A stretch of DNA of 6,683 bases from positions 1 to 6,683 of the forward strand of contig JALOAR010000024.1 of assembly GCA_023228665.1 (NCBI GenBank), read 5' to 3'. Within the stretch, counting starts at the first letter, position 1. The number at the start of each line of letters is the position of its first letter. A model generated the notes under the pieces. It saw nothing but the letters and a program-made list of their open reading frames with translations. It was not told where the DNA came from and made no database searches. A program made the translations under genes and the position numbers. Of this stretch, positions 1 through 6,334 are shown in pieces. The DNA is from Candidatus Colwelliibacteriota bacterium. GTDB lineage: Bacteria > Patescibacteriota > Minisyncoccia > UBA6257 > Colwellbacteraceae.

Positions 1-6
1 TTTTAC

Positions 7-35
7 TTGGTTATGCCAGTTTGTCATGTTATATA
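7..35 (+). promoter_or_regulatory. Putative promoter of the U32 gene pair
   Basis: A TTGGTT box at 7-12 is followed after 17 bp by TATATA at 30-35, with an extended -10 TG at 27-28. The expected transcription start is near 42, only a few bases ahead of the ATG at 46, so the mRNA would be nearly leaderless. No Shine-Dalgarno sequence precedes the ATG. The region is very AT-rich, so chance matches are possible. Confidence 0.4.
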
Positions 36-45
36 TTGATTATAA

Positions 46-1074
46 ATGGATATCGTCGTAGGTATAGACAATATCACTTCAGCTGAAGAGCTTCGTCCTC
101 TCGCTGATGCGGGGGCTGATGAGTTCTACGTTGGTTATATTCCTCCGTACTGGTCTGATGCTTTTGGGTGGGAACTGGCTCCGAATAGGCGTCCGTACAA
201 GACTTATAATTACACCTCTCTCGAGGATCTCTCTTCTGCGGTAACAGCAATTAAATCGCTGGGCAAAAAAGCTTTGCTTGCGATAAATGAACACGAATAT
301 CCGCCGGAAAGAATGAATTTAGCTGTCCGTATGGCAAAAGAAACGGCGCCTCTCGATTTTGACGGTATTATTATTTCTAATATTGCCGTGGCTATCGCTA
401 TCAGAAAAGAGGGGATAAATACGCCTTTTCATATAAGTATCGGGGGTTTGGCAAATAATTACGAAGCAATACGTTTTTATAGCAAGTACGTCCCCGGCAT
501 CCGCCGCTTCATCCTTCCCCGCGATGTAACTGTTGGCGAAATTAAATCTATGGCGCAAAAAGCGAAGAAGGATAATATATCCCTCGAAGTTTTTGGCATA
601 GGCGATCCGTGTGCCTGGAGCGACGGTTATTGCCTTACTTGGCATTCTTCTTGCGCTTTGCCTTTTTGCAGCTGGTTTTTAAATGGAAAAAAGAAAGTTA
701 TCGATATAAGCCGTTTTAAAAATTGGAGGGGAAAAATCCGGTTGGGAAACAACAGTTTTCTTTTCGAAAAAGATAACTCCTTTATCGCTCCAGATAATTT
801 TAATGATTTTGCAGTTCGTTCTGAAAAAGATAAATTTCTTAGCAATATTATTCGCTCTTGCGGGCTTTGTGCTATACCCCTTTTTAAAAAATGGGGTATT
901 AATGTCATTAAAGTGCCGGCAAGAGGAGGCGCTTTAAGGAGCGAACTTATTTCTCTTGTTAAGAAGGCAATGGAATTAAAATCCCCTGATGAGTGCCGTT
1001 GCTTAATCGGTTCTCGCAAGTTTTGTTCCGGCTCTCGCTGTTATTACAATTATCCTTCAGAAAAAAATGCTTAG
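46..1074 (+). CDS. Peptidase U32 family protein, UbiU-like (probable Fe-S protein)
   Basis: A 342-residue protein of the U32 family (COG0826 type), predicted to be a cytoplasmic TIM-barrel-like protein. Residues 181-196 closely follow the U32 signature: E181-x-F183-x2-G186-x2-C189-x4-G194-x-C196. A CGLC motif at 272-275 and a KVPAR segment (289-293) sit where family members usually have a DLC motif and KIEGR. From recalled literature, UbiU binds a [4Fe-4S] cluster with four cysteines, two of them seven residues apart as here; C189, C196, C203 or C208, and C275 are the likely equivalents. A further group (C317, C319, C327, C332) lies in the C-terminal tail before a YY pair. The start at 46 begins directly with the first barrel strand. 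The 3' end overlaps the next gene by 8 bp, suggesting translational coupling. U32 members include UbiU/UbiV, the RNA hydroxylation proteins TrhP and RlhA, and so-called collagenases. The family is secure; the substrate is unknown. Confidence 0.85.
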   Translation: MDIVVGIDNITSAEELRPLADAGADEFYVGYIPPYWSDAFGWELAPNRRPYKTYNYTSLEDLSSAVTAIKSLGKKALLAINEHEYPPERMNLAVRMAKETAPLDFDGIIISNIAVAIAIRKEGINTPFHISIGGLANNYEAIRFYSKYVPGIRRFILPRDVTVGEIKSMAQKAKKDNISLEVFGIGDPCAWSDGYCLTWHSSCALPFCSWFLNGKKKVIDISRFKNWRGKIRLGNNSFLFEKDNSFIAPDNFNDFAVRSEKDKFLSNIIRSCGLCAIPLFKKWGINVIKVPARGGALRSELISLVKKAMELKSPDECRCLIGSRKFCSGSRCYYNYPSEKNA

Positions 1075-2020
1075 CATCAAAGAAAAAGAAATATGCGTTA
1101 TGCTTTCCGATATTTCAGATATCCGCAATTTAAAAAGCATTCTTTTGCCTCTTCCTGTCGCAGAGGCAAGGAAAACAGTTCCTTTTATGCCTCGGGAATA
1201 TATAACTCACGAAGTTTCTCTAAGGCTTTTAAAAAGGCTGTTAGGCGATGATGTTTTTAATCGGGCTAAAAGAATTTATTTTGGCCATGAAACTTGCGCT
1301 CGCGCTTTTCCTTCTGGAGATATTGATGAAGCGGTTTCTATTGTTTCCTCGAAGGGAAAGGATATATCCCTAGTTGTTCCTTATGTAGGGGAAAGAGATA
1401 TTAAAAAAATATTTCCGGCAATTGAAAAATTTGCCGAACTTAATCCGAACGGTGAAATAATCGTTAATGATTTTGGAATAATTAATTTTATTTTGGAAAA
1501 AAATATCCCCGTTAAAATTGTGCTTGGCAGGCTTCTTTCCCGGACAAAAAGAGATCCCCGCTTCGGAAAAAAAATGCCTGAAGATAAGGAAATGATTAAG
1601 GACGCCAAAAAGGTTGTTAAAAAATCCGCTAGCGAACTGTCTGAAACAGGGTATTCTTTCGCGCCTTTCAGAGAATTTCTAAAAAATTTAAGCATCTCAA
1701 GAGCGGGCATAGACGCCTTGCCTCAAGGGGTAAGCTTGCCTAAAGCGGGGGATATGGAATTTGATTTATACTGGCCTTGGGTTTATGTGACAAGCGGGCG
1801 TTCTTGCCAACTGCTTGGCATAAAAGATTCCCGCAAAGGAAAATATCCTCTCGAAGCGCCTTGTGATATGAAATGCAAACAGTTTGAAATGGAGCCCCAA
1901 GGAACAGGAATCCATTATTCCGTTCAAAAAGGAAACGCTGTTTGGATGGAAGTCTTAAAACCCGGAAAAATAAAGGGCGGATTTTCCCGCTTTGTCTACG
2001 AACCCGTTATTCCGGCTTAA
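1067..2020 (+). CDS. U32-like partner protein, UbiV-like cysteine pattern
   Basis: A 317-residue protein whose first codon overlaps the stop of the upstream U32 gene (shared ATGCTTAG). Several segments look like the UbiV-type branch of U32: YFGHETC (71-77) resembles the YLGExxC strand end of UbiV, residues 134-138 (NDFGI) followed by LGRLLSRTKRDPR (153-165) resemble a conserved barrel region, and cysteines C247, C266 and C270 form C-x18-C-x3-C. As I recall, UbiV uses one N-terminal cysteine plus C-x12-C-x3-C to hold a [4Fe-4S] cluster; C77, C247, C266 and C270 match that arrangement. The likely role is partner of the upstream protein in an Fe-S heterodimer. A second in-frame ATG at 1100 would give a protein shorter by 11 residues and cannot be excluded. 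Neither start has a clear ribosome binding site. UbiV-like function is inferred from motif spacing only. Confidence 0.75.
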   Translation: MLSIKEKEICVMLSDISDIRNLKSILLPLPVAEARKTVPFMPREYITHEVSLRLLKRLLGDDVFNRAKRIYFGHETCARAFPSGDIDEAVSIVSSKGKDISLVVPYVGERDIKKIFPAIEKFAELNPNGEIIVNDFGIINFILEKNIPVKIVLGRLLSRTKRDPRFGKKMPEDKEMIKDAKKVVKKSASELSETGYSFAPFREFLKNLSISRAGIDALPQGVSLPKAGDMEFDLYWPWVYVTSGRSCQLLGIKDSRKGKYPLEAPCDMKCKQFEMEPQGTGIHYSVQKGNAVWMEVLKPGKIKGGFSRFVYEPVIPA

Positions 2021-2041
2021 AAATTAGCTTGCGATTTTTTT
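2019..2041 (+). terminator. Weak possible terminator after the U32 pair
   Basis: An A-rich stretch at 2019-2024 can pair with the T-run at 2034-2039 across a short loop, and T residues continue to 2041. The stem is almost all A-T, so it would be weak. It lies in the 59-bp gap between two convergent genes, where a terminator is expected. Confidence 0.25.
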
Positions 2042-2079
2042 CTTCCATTCCGGAATTTTTTGAACTTTGTAATTAATCC

Positions 2080-2982
2080 TTATTCTTCTCTTCTTCTTCC
2101 GTGGAAGGACTTATGTATATCCCTTAGCTCTTTGTTTGTAAGGTGGGTATATATCTGGGTTGTTTGTATATTTGAATGGCCGAGCATCTCTTGTACTGAT
2201 CTTAAATCCGCGCCGTTTATTAAAAGGTCTGTAGCAAACAGATGTCTTAATGTATGCGGATGTATTTTTTTCGGTATTCCCGCTTTTATTGCGTAGCGGT
2301 CTATGGTTCTTTGAACTGTCCGGGTAGTCATCCTCCCTATCGGTTGAGGGTTGTTTGAATTGGTATAAGTTATAAAAAGCGCTTCTTCAGCATCCTCTCT
2401 TTTGTCTAAATAATCTTTTATTGCTTTTTTGGCGCGCCCTGAAAGAAAAACTACTCTTATCTTTCCTCCTTTTCCTCTTATCGACAATTCTCCCCGCTCT
2501 ATATTTATATATCTCTCCAGAGCGCAGAGCTCCGATACGCGGAGTCCGGTAGAGAAAAGAACTTCAAGAAGAGCGCGGTCTCGCACTGATTGGACAGAGT
2601 TGCCTTCGGGCGCTTCAAGCAGTCTTTCCAGATCTTTGTATTCAATGATGTCTATCTGCCTTTTTGGCATTTGAGGCAGCTCCACCTTTTCAGGGGAGAG
2701 TACCGGAAAATCTCTTTTTATCAGGTATTTTAGAAAGTTTCTTATAGCTATAACGTAGTACGCTTGGGTGTTTTTCTTTAATTCAGTATTTTCCGCAAGA
2801 TATATTCTAAACTTTCTTATTTTTTCATTGGTTATGTCTTTAGGTTCCTTTATTTCGGCAAATTTAAGAAACCTATTAATAGCTCTTTCATATGCCTTCT
2901 TTGTGCGCGGAGACCGGTTTTTCTCTATTTGCAGGTAATCAAGGTAGTCTTTTAGTAGCTTATCTATTTCAGCCATTGCCAT
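2080..2982 (-). CDS. xer: Xer-family tyrosine recombinase
   Basis: A 300-residue site-specific recombinase of the XerC/XerD/XerA type. An N-terminal SAM-like core-binding domain spans about residues 5-95 (RSPRTKKAYERAINRFLKF at 23-41), and the catalytic domain about 110-290. Catalytic residues are visible: R148 in TGLRVSEL, a lysine in GKGGK (171-174), H243 and R246 in HPHTLRH, H269 in LGHSN, and nucleophile Y278 in QIYTH. The numbering nearly matches XerD (R148, H244, R247, H270, Y279; 298 residues), which supports this start. A longer frame reaches ATG at 3036, preceded by a GGGGG run that could act as a ribosome binding site, and further into rpsO; the extra residues do not resemble the family. 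ATG at 2976 is another option. The likely role is chromosome dimer resolution at a dif site, though an integrase role is not excluded. The gene is convergent with the U32 pair and divergent from rpsO. Confidence 0.92.
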   Translation of the reverse strand: MAMAEIDKLLKDYLDYLQIEKNRSPRTKKAYERAINRFLKFAEIKEPKDITNEKIRKFRIYLAENTELKKNTQAYYVIAIRNFLKYLIKRDFPVLSPEKVELPQMPKRQIDIIEYKDLERLLEAPEGNSVQSVRDRALLEVLFSTGLRVSELCALERYINIERGELSIRGKGGKIRVVFLSGRAKKAIKDYLDKREDAEEALFITYTNSNNPQPIGRMTTRTVQRTIDRYAIKAGIPKKIHPHTLRHLFATDLLINGADLRSVQEMLGHSNIQTTQIYTHLTNKELRDIHKSFHGRRREE

Positions 2983-2983
2983 A

Positions 2984-2994
2984 ATTTTATCATA
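2984..2994 (-). promoter_or_regulatory. Possible -10 region of the xer gene
   Basis: On the minus strand TATGAT (2994-2989) lies six bases before the ATG at 2982, and an overlapping TAAAAT (2989-2984) lies seven bases before the ATG at 2976. Either would give a leaderless transcript. No good -35 box is seen at the usual distance, so this is a weak call. Confidence 0.3.
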
Positions 2995-3010
2995 ATCTGT
3001 CGTAAAATAA

Positions 3011-3029
3011 TTAAAACTGGAAGTTTTAA
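3011..3029. repeat. Perfect 8-bp inverted repeat between xer and rpsO
   Basis: TTAAAACT (3011-3018) and AGTTTTAA (3022-3029) are exact inverted copies separated by GGA. The repeat lies in the divergent spacer, just upstream of the possible xer -10 region and about 17-35 bp ahead of the rpsO -35 box. It could be an operator for a dimeric regulator or a small AT-rich hairpin. No function is shown by sequence alone. Confidence 0.5.
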
Positions 3030-3045
3030 CATCCATCTTTCCCCC

Positions 3046-3074
3046 TTGAAACGGCCTCTTTTTTATAGTATTAT
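3046..3074 (+). promoter_or_regulatory. Promoter of rpsO-NYN-pnp operon
   Basis: TTGAAA at 3046-3051 and TATTAT at 3069-3074 are separated by exactly 17 bp, close to the sigma-70 consensus. The predicted transcription start is about 3081-3082, which coincides with the rpsO ATG at 3082. No Shine-Dalgarno sequence is present, so the operon mRNA is probably leaderless. Confidence 0.65.
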
Positions 3075-3081
3075 TCCGCTG

Positions 3082-3348
3082 ATGCTTACTCCAAGAGTTA
3101 AAGCCAATATCATAAAAGGTAGCCAAATGCATGAAACCGATACCGGATCGGCGGAAGTTCAAGTCGGCATTTTAAATCGTCGGATTGATGAGCTTGCAAG
3201 CCACCTTAAAAAGAATCCTAAGGATGTACATTCCAGGAGGGGTCTTTTAAAGATGGTCAGTAAGCGCCGTAAACTGGAAAAATATATTGGCACTGAAGCC
3301 GCTAAAAAAGATTCCAAAAAAAGAAAGGTTTCCAAGAAAGCCGCCTAG
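3082..3348 (+). CDS. rpsO: Small ribosomal subunit protein uS15
   Basis: An 88-residue S15, about the usual length (89 in E. coli). S15 is a primary 16S rRNA binder of the central domain and helps form intersubunit bridges. Conserved rRNA-contacting regions are present: DTGSAEVQV at 20-28 and the H41-L, D48, HSRRGLL (50-56) block, followed by KRRKLEKY (61-68). The ATG at 3082 matches the family start; an in-frame TTG at 3046 would add 12 unrelated residues and is itself the -35 box. The last 20 residues (69-88) are odd: instead of the usual amphipathic helix ending in a LGLR-like motif, they form a Lys/Ser/Ala-rich tail. It is first gene of an operon, with two bases between its stop and the next ATG. 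A regulatory leader like the one on E. coli rpsO mRNA is not possible if the transcript starts at the ATG. Confidence 0.95.
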   Translation: MLTPRVKANIIKGSQMHETDTGSAEVQVGILNRRIDELASHLKKNPKDVHSRRGLLKMVSKRRKLEKYIGTEAAKKDSKKRKVSKKAA

Positions 3349-3350
3349 AA

Positions 3351-3908
3351 ATGGCTAATTCCATCAATACAGAACAGCGCGTAGGTATCTTTATTGATAT
3401 CCAAAACTTATACCACTCTGCCAGAAATCTTCACGCAAGCAGAGTTAATTACAAGGAGCTTATCAAGTATGTCGCCGGAGGGCGGCATGTTGTTAGGAGT
3501 ATCGCTTATGTTGTCTCAAGCGATCCTCAAACCGGAGAAGAAGCTTTTTTTGATGCTTTGGAAAACGCGGGCCTCGAGCTTCGTATGAAAGATCTTCAAG
3601 TTTATCCGAGCGGAGCGAAGAAAGCTGACTGGGATGTGGGTATGGCTGTTGATGCCATTAAAATGGCGCCGAGTTTTGATACGGTCATACTTGTAACCGG
3701 CGACGGCGATTTTATTCCCTTGGTGGAATATCTCCAAGTCGGTCTTGGCAAGATAGTTGAAGTAGCAGCTTTTAGCAGAACCACTTCAGGAAAGCTCAAG
3801 GAAGTAGTTGATCGTTTTATAGATATTGATGAAGTGCCTAAAGCTATTTTTAAGTCAAAGCGCAGCAAGCAAACTAGCGTCAAGCGTTCTTCGTCAAGCA
3901 AGAAATAA
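3351..3908 (+). CDS. NYN domain (LabA/DUF88-like) putative ribonuclease
   Basis: A 185-residue protein with a PIN-like NYN domain at about residues 10-158. The typical acidic residues are present: D16 in FIDIQN with N19, D95 and D101 in WDVGMAVDAI, and D118 and D120 in TGDGDFIPL. In the family these carboxylates bind a divalent metal for RNA cleavage. The C-terminal tail (168-185) is Lys/Arg/Ser-rich and probably disordered, and it could bind RNA. No signal peptide or membrane segment is seen, so it is cytoplasmic. The gene starts two bases after the rpsO stop and ends 22 bases before pnp, so all three are likely cotranscribed. There is no Shine-Dalgarno sequence, and translation may rely on coupling with rpsO. 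Its position between a ribosomal protein gene and PNPase suggests a role in RNA decay or processing. Nuclease activity is inferred from the family, and the target is unknown. Confidence 0.88.
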   Translation: MANSINTEQRVGIFIDIQNLYHSARNLHASRVNYKELIKYVAGGRHVVRSIAYVVSSDPQTGEEAFFDALENAGLELRMKDLQVYPSGAKKADWDVGMAVDAIKMAPSFDTVILVTGDGDFIPLVEYLQVGLGKIVEVAAFSRTTSGKLKEVVDRFIDIDEVPKAIFKSKRSKQTSVKRSSSSKK

Positions 3909-3930
3909 TAAAAAAATAAAAGAAAAAAAT

Positions 3931-6045
3931 ATGGATTTTGATAGAAAGATTTTTGAAACAGAAATAGCGGGCCGTCCTCTCAAGGTTGAAGTCTCGCGCA
4001 TGGCCGAACAAGCTAACGCCGCGGTGCTTGCTACTTACGGAGAAACCTCGGTTCTCGCAACCGTTGTTATGGATAAAGAAGATAAGGATGTCGGTTTTAT
4101 GCCTCTCGTCGTTGACTATGAAGAAAAATTTTATGCTATCGGCAAAATACTTGGCAGCCAGTATGTTCGCCGCGAAGGCAGGCCTTCGCAAGAAGCTATC
4201 CTTTCCGCGCGCTTGATAGATAGGGCTATTCGCCCTCTTTTTGATAATCGCATAAGGCGCCCTATTCAGGTTACGGCAACTATTCTTTCTTATGATGAAG
4301 AGAATGATCCCGACTTTGTAGCGATAACTGGCGTATCTATCGCTCTTGGTATATCTGATATTCCTTGGGGAGGCCCCATTGCCGGCGTGTCTCTTGCTAA
4401 GTTTGGAGAAGAGTTTGTTCTTAACCCTTCCGTAAAAGATCTTGAAGATCGAGACTCGGAAAAGAAATTCTCTAGCTTTATAGCGGGAATTGACGGGGAG
4501 ATAAATATGATCGAGCTTGACGGCCATGAAGCTAACGAAGATGAAGTAATTGCTTCGTACACTGAAGCTATGAAGGAGATCGAAAAAATACTCATTTTTG
4601 AACGCGATATTATTAAAAAAATAGGAAAAGAAAAAGCTGATGTTGCTTTGGCGGAACCCTCTGACGAGCTTAAATCTTCAGTTTCTGATTATCTTTCTGA
4701 TAAATTGGAAAAAGCTTTATTTATAAAAGAAAAAACAGAAAGAGAAAGCGCTTTATCAGCTCTTGAAAAAAGCCTCAAAGAGCATCTTGTTGAAAGCGGT
4801 TTTACCGAAGACGATTTTTCGGAAGCAATGAGGCTTTTGGATAAGCACATTGATGAAGAAGTCCACAAAGCCGCCCTTACAAGAAATGCGCGCGTAGATG
4901 GGCGCGCTCTTGATGAGGTTCGCGACCTTTATTGTGAAACTTCGCTTCTTCCGAGAACTCACGGATCTTCTATTTTTGTAAGGGGCAATACCCAGTCGCT
5001 TGCAACTGTTACTCTTGCCGCTCCGGGATCGGAGAAGGTTATAGAAACAATAGAGCATAGCGGAAAGCAAAGGTTTATGCTTCATTATAATTTCCCGGGA
5101 TTTTCTGTTGGCGAGGCAAAATCTTTCCGCGGACCTGGCAGGAGGGATATAGGCCATGGAGCTCTGGCAGAAAAAGCTGTTAAAGAAGTTATTCCCAGCC
5201 AAGAAGAATTTCCTTATACGATTCGCATTGTTTCGGAAATATTATCCTCTAACGGCTCGTCTTCTATGGCTACGGTTTGCGCTTCGATACTCGCCCTTAT
5301 GGATGCAGGCGTTCCGATTAGGAAGCCGGTTGCCGGCATAGCTATGGGTCTTATGACTGGGGAAGGAGGCAAGTATAAAGTGCTGACCGATATCCAAGGG
5401 CCGGAAGATCATCACGGCGATATGGACTTTAAGGTTGCTGGCACTAAAGATGGCGTAAATGCTATTCAAATGGATGTAAAAATTAAAGGCATCCCTCTCC
5501 CCGTTCTTTTGGAAGGATTAAAGCAAGCACGTGAAGCAAGGCTTAAAATACTTGACGTAATGGCATCTGCGATTAGCGAGCCTCGCCCCGAACTGTCTAA
5601 ATATGCTCCTCGGGTAAAGGTTATTGATATAGATCCTGCGCGCATCGGAGAGCTTATCGGGCCTGGAGGAAAGGTGATTAATGGAATTATTGATCGTACT
5701 GGCGTAACTATAGATATTGATGATGCTGGGAAAGTTTACATAGCCGCTACCGAAAAATCTTCGCTCGAAGCGGGAGTTAAAGAAGTCGAAGCCATTCTTA
5801 AGGAATATAATATTGGAGAAATAGTAGAGGGAAATGTTGTGCGCGTTCTTGATTTCGGCGCTATTGTCGATCTTGGCGGCGGGCGCGACGGAATGGTGCA
5901 TGTTTCTGAACTTAAAGAAGGCTTTGTTAAGAATGTTACCGATGTTATTAATGTCGGGGATTTTGTAAGAGCTAAAGTTATAAAAGTTGAAGAGGGAAAA
6001 ATAGGCCTCTCGATCAAGCAGCTCAAGCCCGAAGAAAAAAAATAA
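3931..6045 (+). CDS. pnp: Polyribonucleotide nucleotidyltransferase (PNPase)
   Basis: A 704-residue phosphorolytic 3'-5' exoribonuclease (E. coli 711), expected to form a cytoplasmic homotrimeric ring that degrades RNA with phosphate and can add tails in reverse. Domains in order: first RNase PH domain (about 10-145) with its second half to about 230, a helical linker (about 240-310), the catalytic second RNase PH domain (about 315-545), a KH domain (about 562-622) with GPGG at 577-580, and an S1 domain (about 629-698). Active-site features are intact: GRRDIGHG (403-410), SSNGSSSMA (439-447) for phosphate binding, and D493, D499 and K501 in the EDHHGDMDFK block. The ATG at 3931 gives the family-typical N-terminus; a TTG at 3826 in the same frame adds 35 unrelated residues inside the NYN gene. 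The 22-base gap upstream is nearly all A with no Shine-Dalgarno sequence. A strong terminator follows. Confidence 0.98.
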   Translation: MDFDRKIFETEIAGRPLKVEVSRMAEQANAAVLATYGETSVLATVVMDKEDKDVGFMPLVVDYEEKFYAIGKILGSQYVRREGRPSQEAILSARLIDRAIRPLFDNRIRRPIQVTATILSYDEENDPDFVAITGVSIALGISDIPWGGPIAGVSLAKFGEEFVLNPSVKDLEDRDSEKKFSSFIAGIDGEINMIELDGHEANEDEVIASYTEAMKEIEKILIFERDIIKKIGKEKADVALAEPSDELKSSVSDYLSDKLEKALFIKEKTERESALSALEKSLKEHLVESGFTEDDFSEAMRLLDKHIDEEVHKAALTRNARVDGRALDEVRDLYCETSLLPRTHGSSIFVRGNTQSLATVTLAAPGSEKVIETIEHSGKQRFMLHYNFPGFSVGEAKSFRGPGRRDIGHGALAEKAVKEVIPSQEEFPYTIRIVSEILSSNGSSSMATVCASILALMDAGVPIRKPVAGIAMGLMTGEGGKYKVLTDIQGPEDHHGDMDFKVAGTKDGVNAIQMDVKIKGIPLPVLLEGLKQAREARLKILDVMASAISEPRPELSKYAPRVKVIDIDPARIGELIGPGGKVINGIIDRTGVTIDIDDAGKVYIAATEKSSLEAGVKEVEAILKEYNIGEIVEGNVVRVLDFGAIVDLGGGRDGMVHVSELKEGFVKNVTDVINVGDFVRAKVIKVEEGKIGLSIKQLKPEEKK

Positions 6046-6066
6046 TTATTCCTATAAATTGCATCG

Positions 6067-6091
6067 ACCCCCGCTAGAAGCGGGGGTTTTT
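6067..6091 (+). terminator. Intrinsic terminator of the rpsO-NYN-pnp operon
   Basis: A perfect 9-bp stem pairs 67-75 with 79-87 (6067-6075 with 6079-6087), holding five consecutive C-G pairs, with an AGA loop and a T-run at 6087-6091. It lies 21 bases after the pnp stop codon. Confidence 0.93.
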
Positions 6092-6177
6092 AAATTTTCT
6101 TAATTTTAAATATTTATATTTTAATATTATTAAATTATTTTTTGGCTTATCTGTTTGCTTTGTTCCGTTTCAATCTG

Positions 6178-6198
6178 TTCTGAACATAGTCGAAGGAT
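6178..6198. repeat. CTGAAC...GTCGAAGG repeat-like motif
   Basis: The segment resembles the intergenic repeat CTGAGCNTAGTCGAAGG that recurs in many unrelated bacterial genomes. One copy is present here, so its repeat status rests on recalled resemblance and not on multiple copies in this window. Confidence 0.4.
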
Positions 6199-6230
6199 AT
6201 AGATAGAAAGGTGAGGCTGTATTGCGTATG

Positions 6231-6254
6231 TCATTCCTGCGAAAGCGGGAATCC
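6231..6254. repeat. dRS3/REP-like palindromic repeat
   Basis: ATTCCTGC (6233-6240) and GCGGGAAT (6245-6252) form an 8-bp stem with one T-G pair and a GAAA tetraloop. It differs by one base from the Neisseria dRS3 pattern ATTCCC-N8-GGGAAT, and similar GGATTCCCGC-TTTC-GCGGGAAT palindromes are dispersed in many bacteria. In Neisseria such sites serve as insertion targets for filamentous prophage. It may be a mobile or recombination-prone intergenic repeat here, but only one copy is visible. Confidence 0.6.
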
Positions 6255-6318
6255 AGGTTTCACGATTCAATGTTTCAGGGTTTTTAATAAGTTATGCACA
6301 CTAAAAATTAATTTATTC

Positions 6319-6327
6319 TGTTATCAT
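6319..6327 (+). promoter_or_regulatory. Extended -10 promoter before the Pro/Ala-rich gene
   Basis: TG at 6319-6320, one base, then TATCAT at 6322-6327 make an extended -10 element. The expected start of transcription is near 6334, right at the ATG at 6335, again giving a leaderless mRNA. No clear -35 box is seen, which is tolerable for an extended -10 promoter. Confidence 0.4.
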
Positions 6328-6334
6328 TAAGTAT

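Larger units (their letters stand above)
6092..6334. other. Non-coding spacer with dispersed-repeat-like motifs
   Basis: This spacer has no convincing open reading frame or tRNA. The first 50 bases are extremely AT-rich and include a small inverted repeat, TTTAAT/ATTAAA at 6120-6134. The middle carries two motifs resembling repeats seen in many bacterial genomes (annotated separately), and the last 40 bases hold the likely promoter of the next gene. The motifs differ in composition from the AT-rich flanks, which is consistent with inserted repeat elements. Confidence 0.6.

Noticed and set aside
627..1019. 130-codon open frame on the minus strand
   Set aside because: It is antisense to the first U32 gene, whose signature motifs fix the coding strand.
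2047..2056. Palindrome ATTCCGGAAT as a terminator or operator
   Set aside because: It has no loop for a hairpin, is only 10 bp, and nothing supports a regulatory role between two convergent gene ends.
2060..2296. 78-codon plus-strand frame with hydrophobic stretches
   Set aside because: It overlaps the catalytic C-terminus of the recombinase on the opposite strand, including the tyrosine region.
3826..3930. Upstream TTG start for pnp
   Set aside because: The extra 35 residues overlap the NYN gene and do not resemble PNPase; ATG 3931 gives the family-typical N-terminus.
3880..4527. 215-codon open frame on the minus strand
   Set aside because: It lies antisense to the well-supported pnp gene and its translation shows no recognisable domain.
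4756..5202. 148-codon open frame on the minus strand
   Set aside because: It is antisense to the PNPase linker and catalytic domain, with no family features.
6100..6145. Possible dif site for the Xer recombinase in the AT-rich stretch
   Set aside because: No 11-6-11 arrangement with dif-like arms can be seen; the small TTTAAT/ATTAAA repeat is explained by AT-richness.
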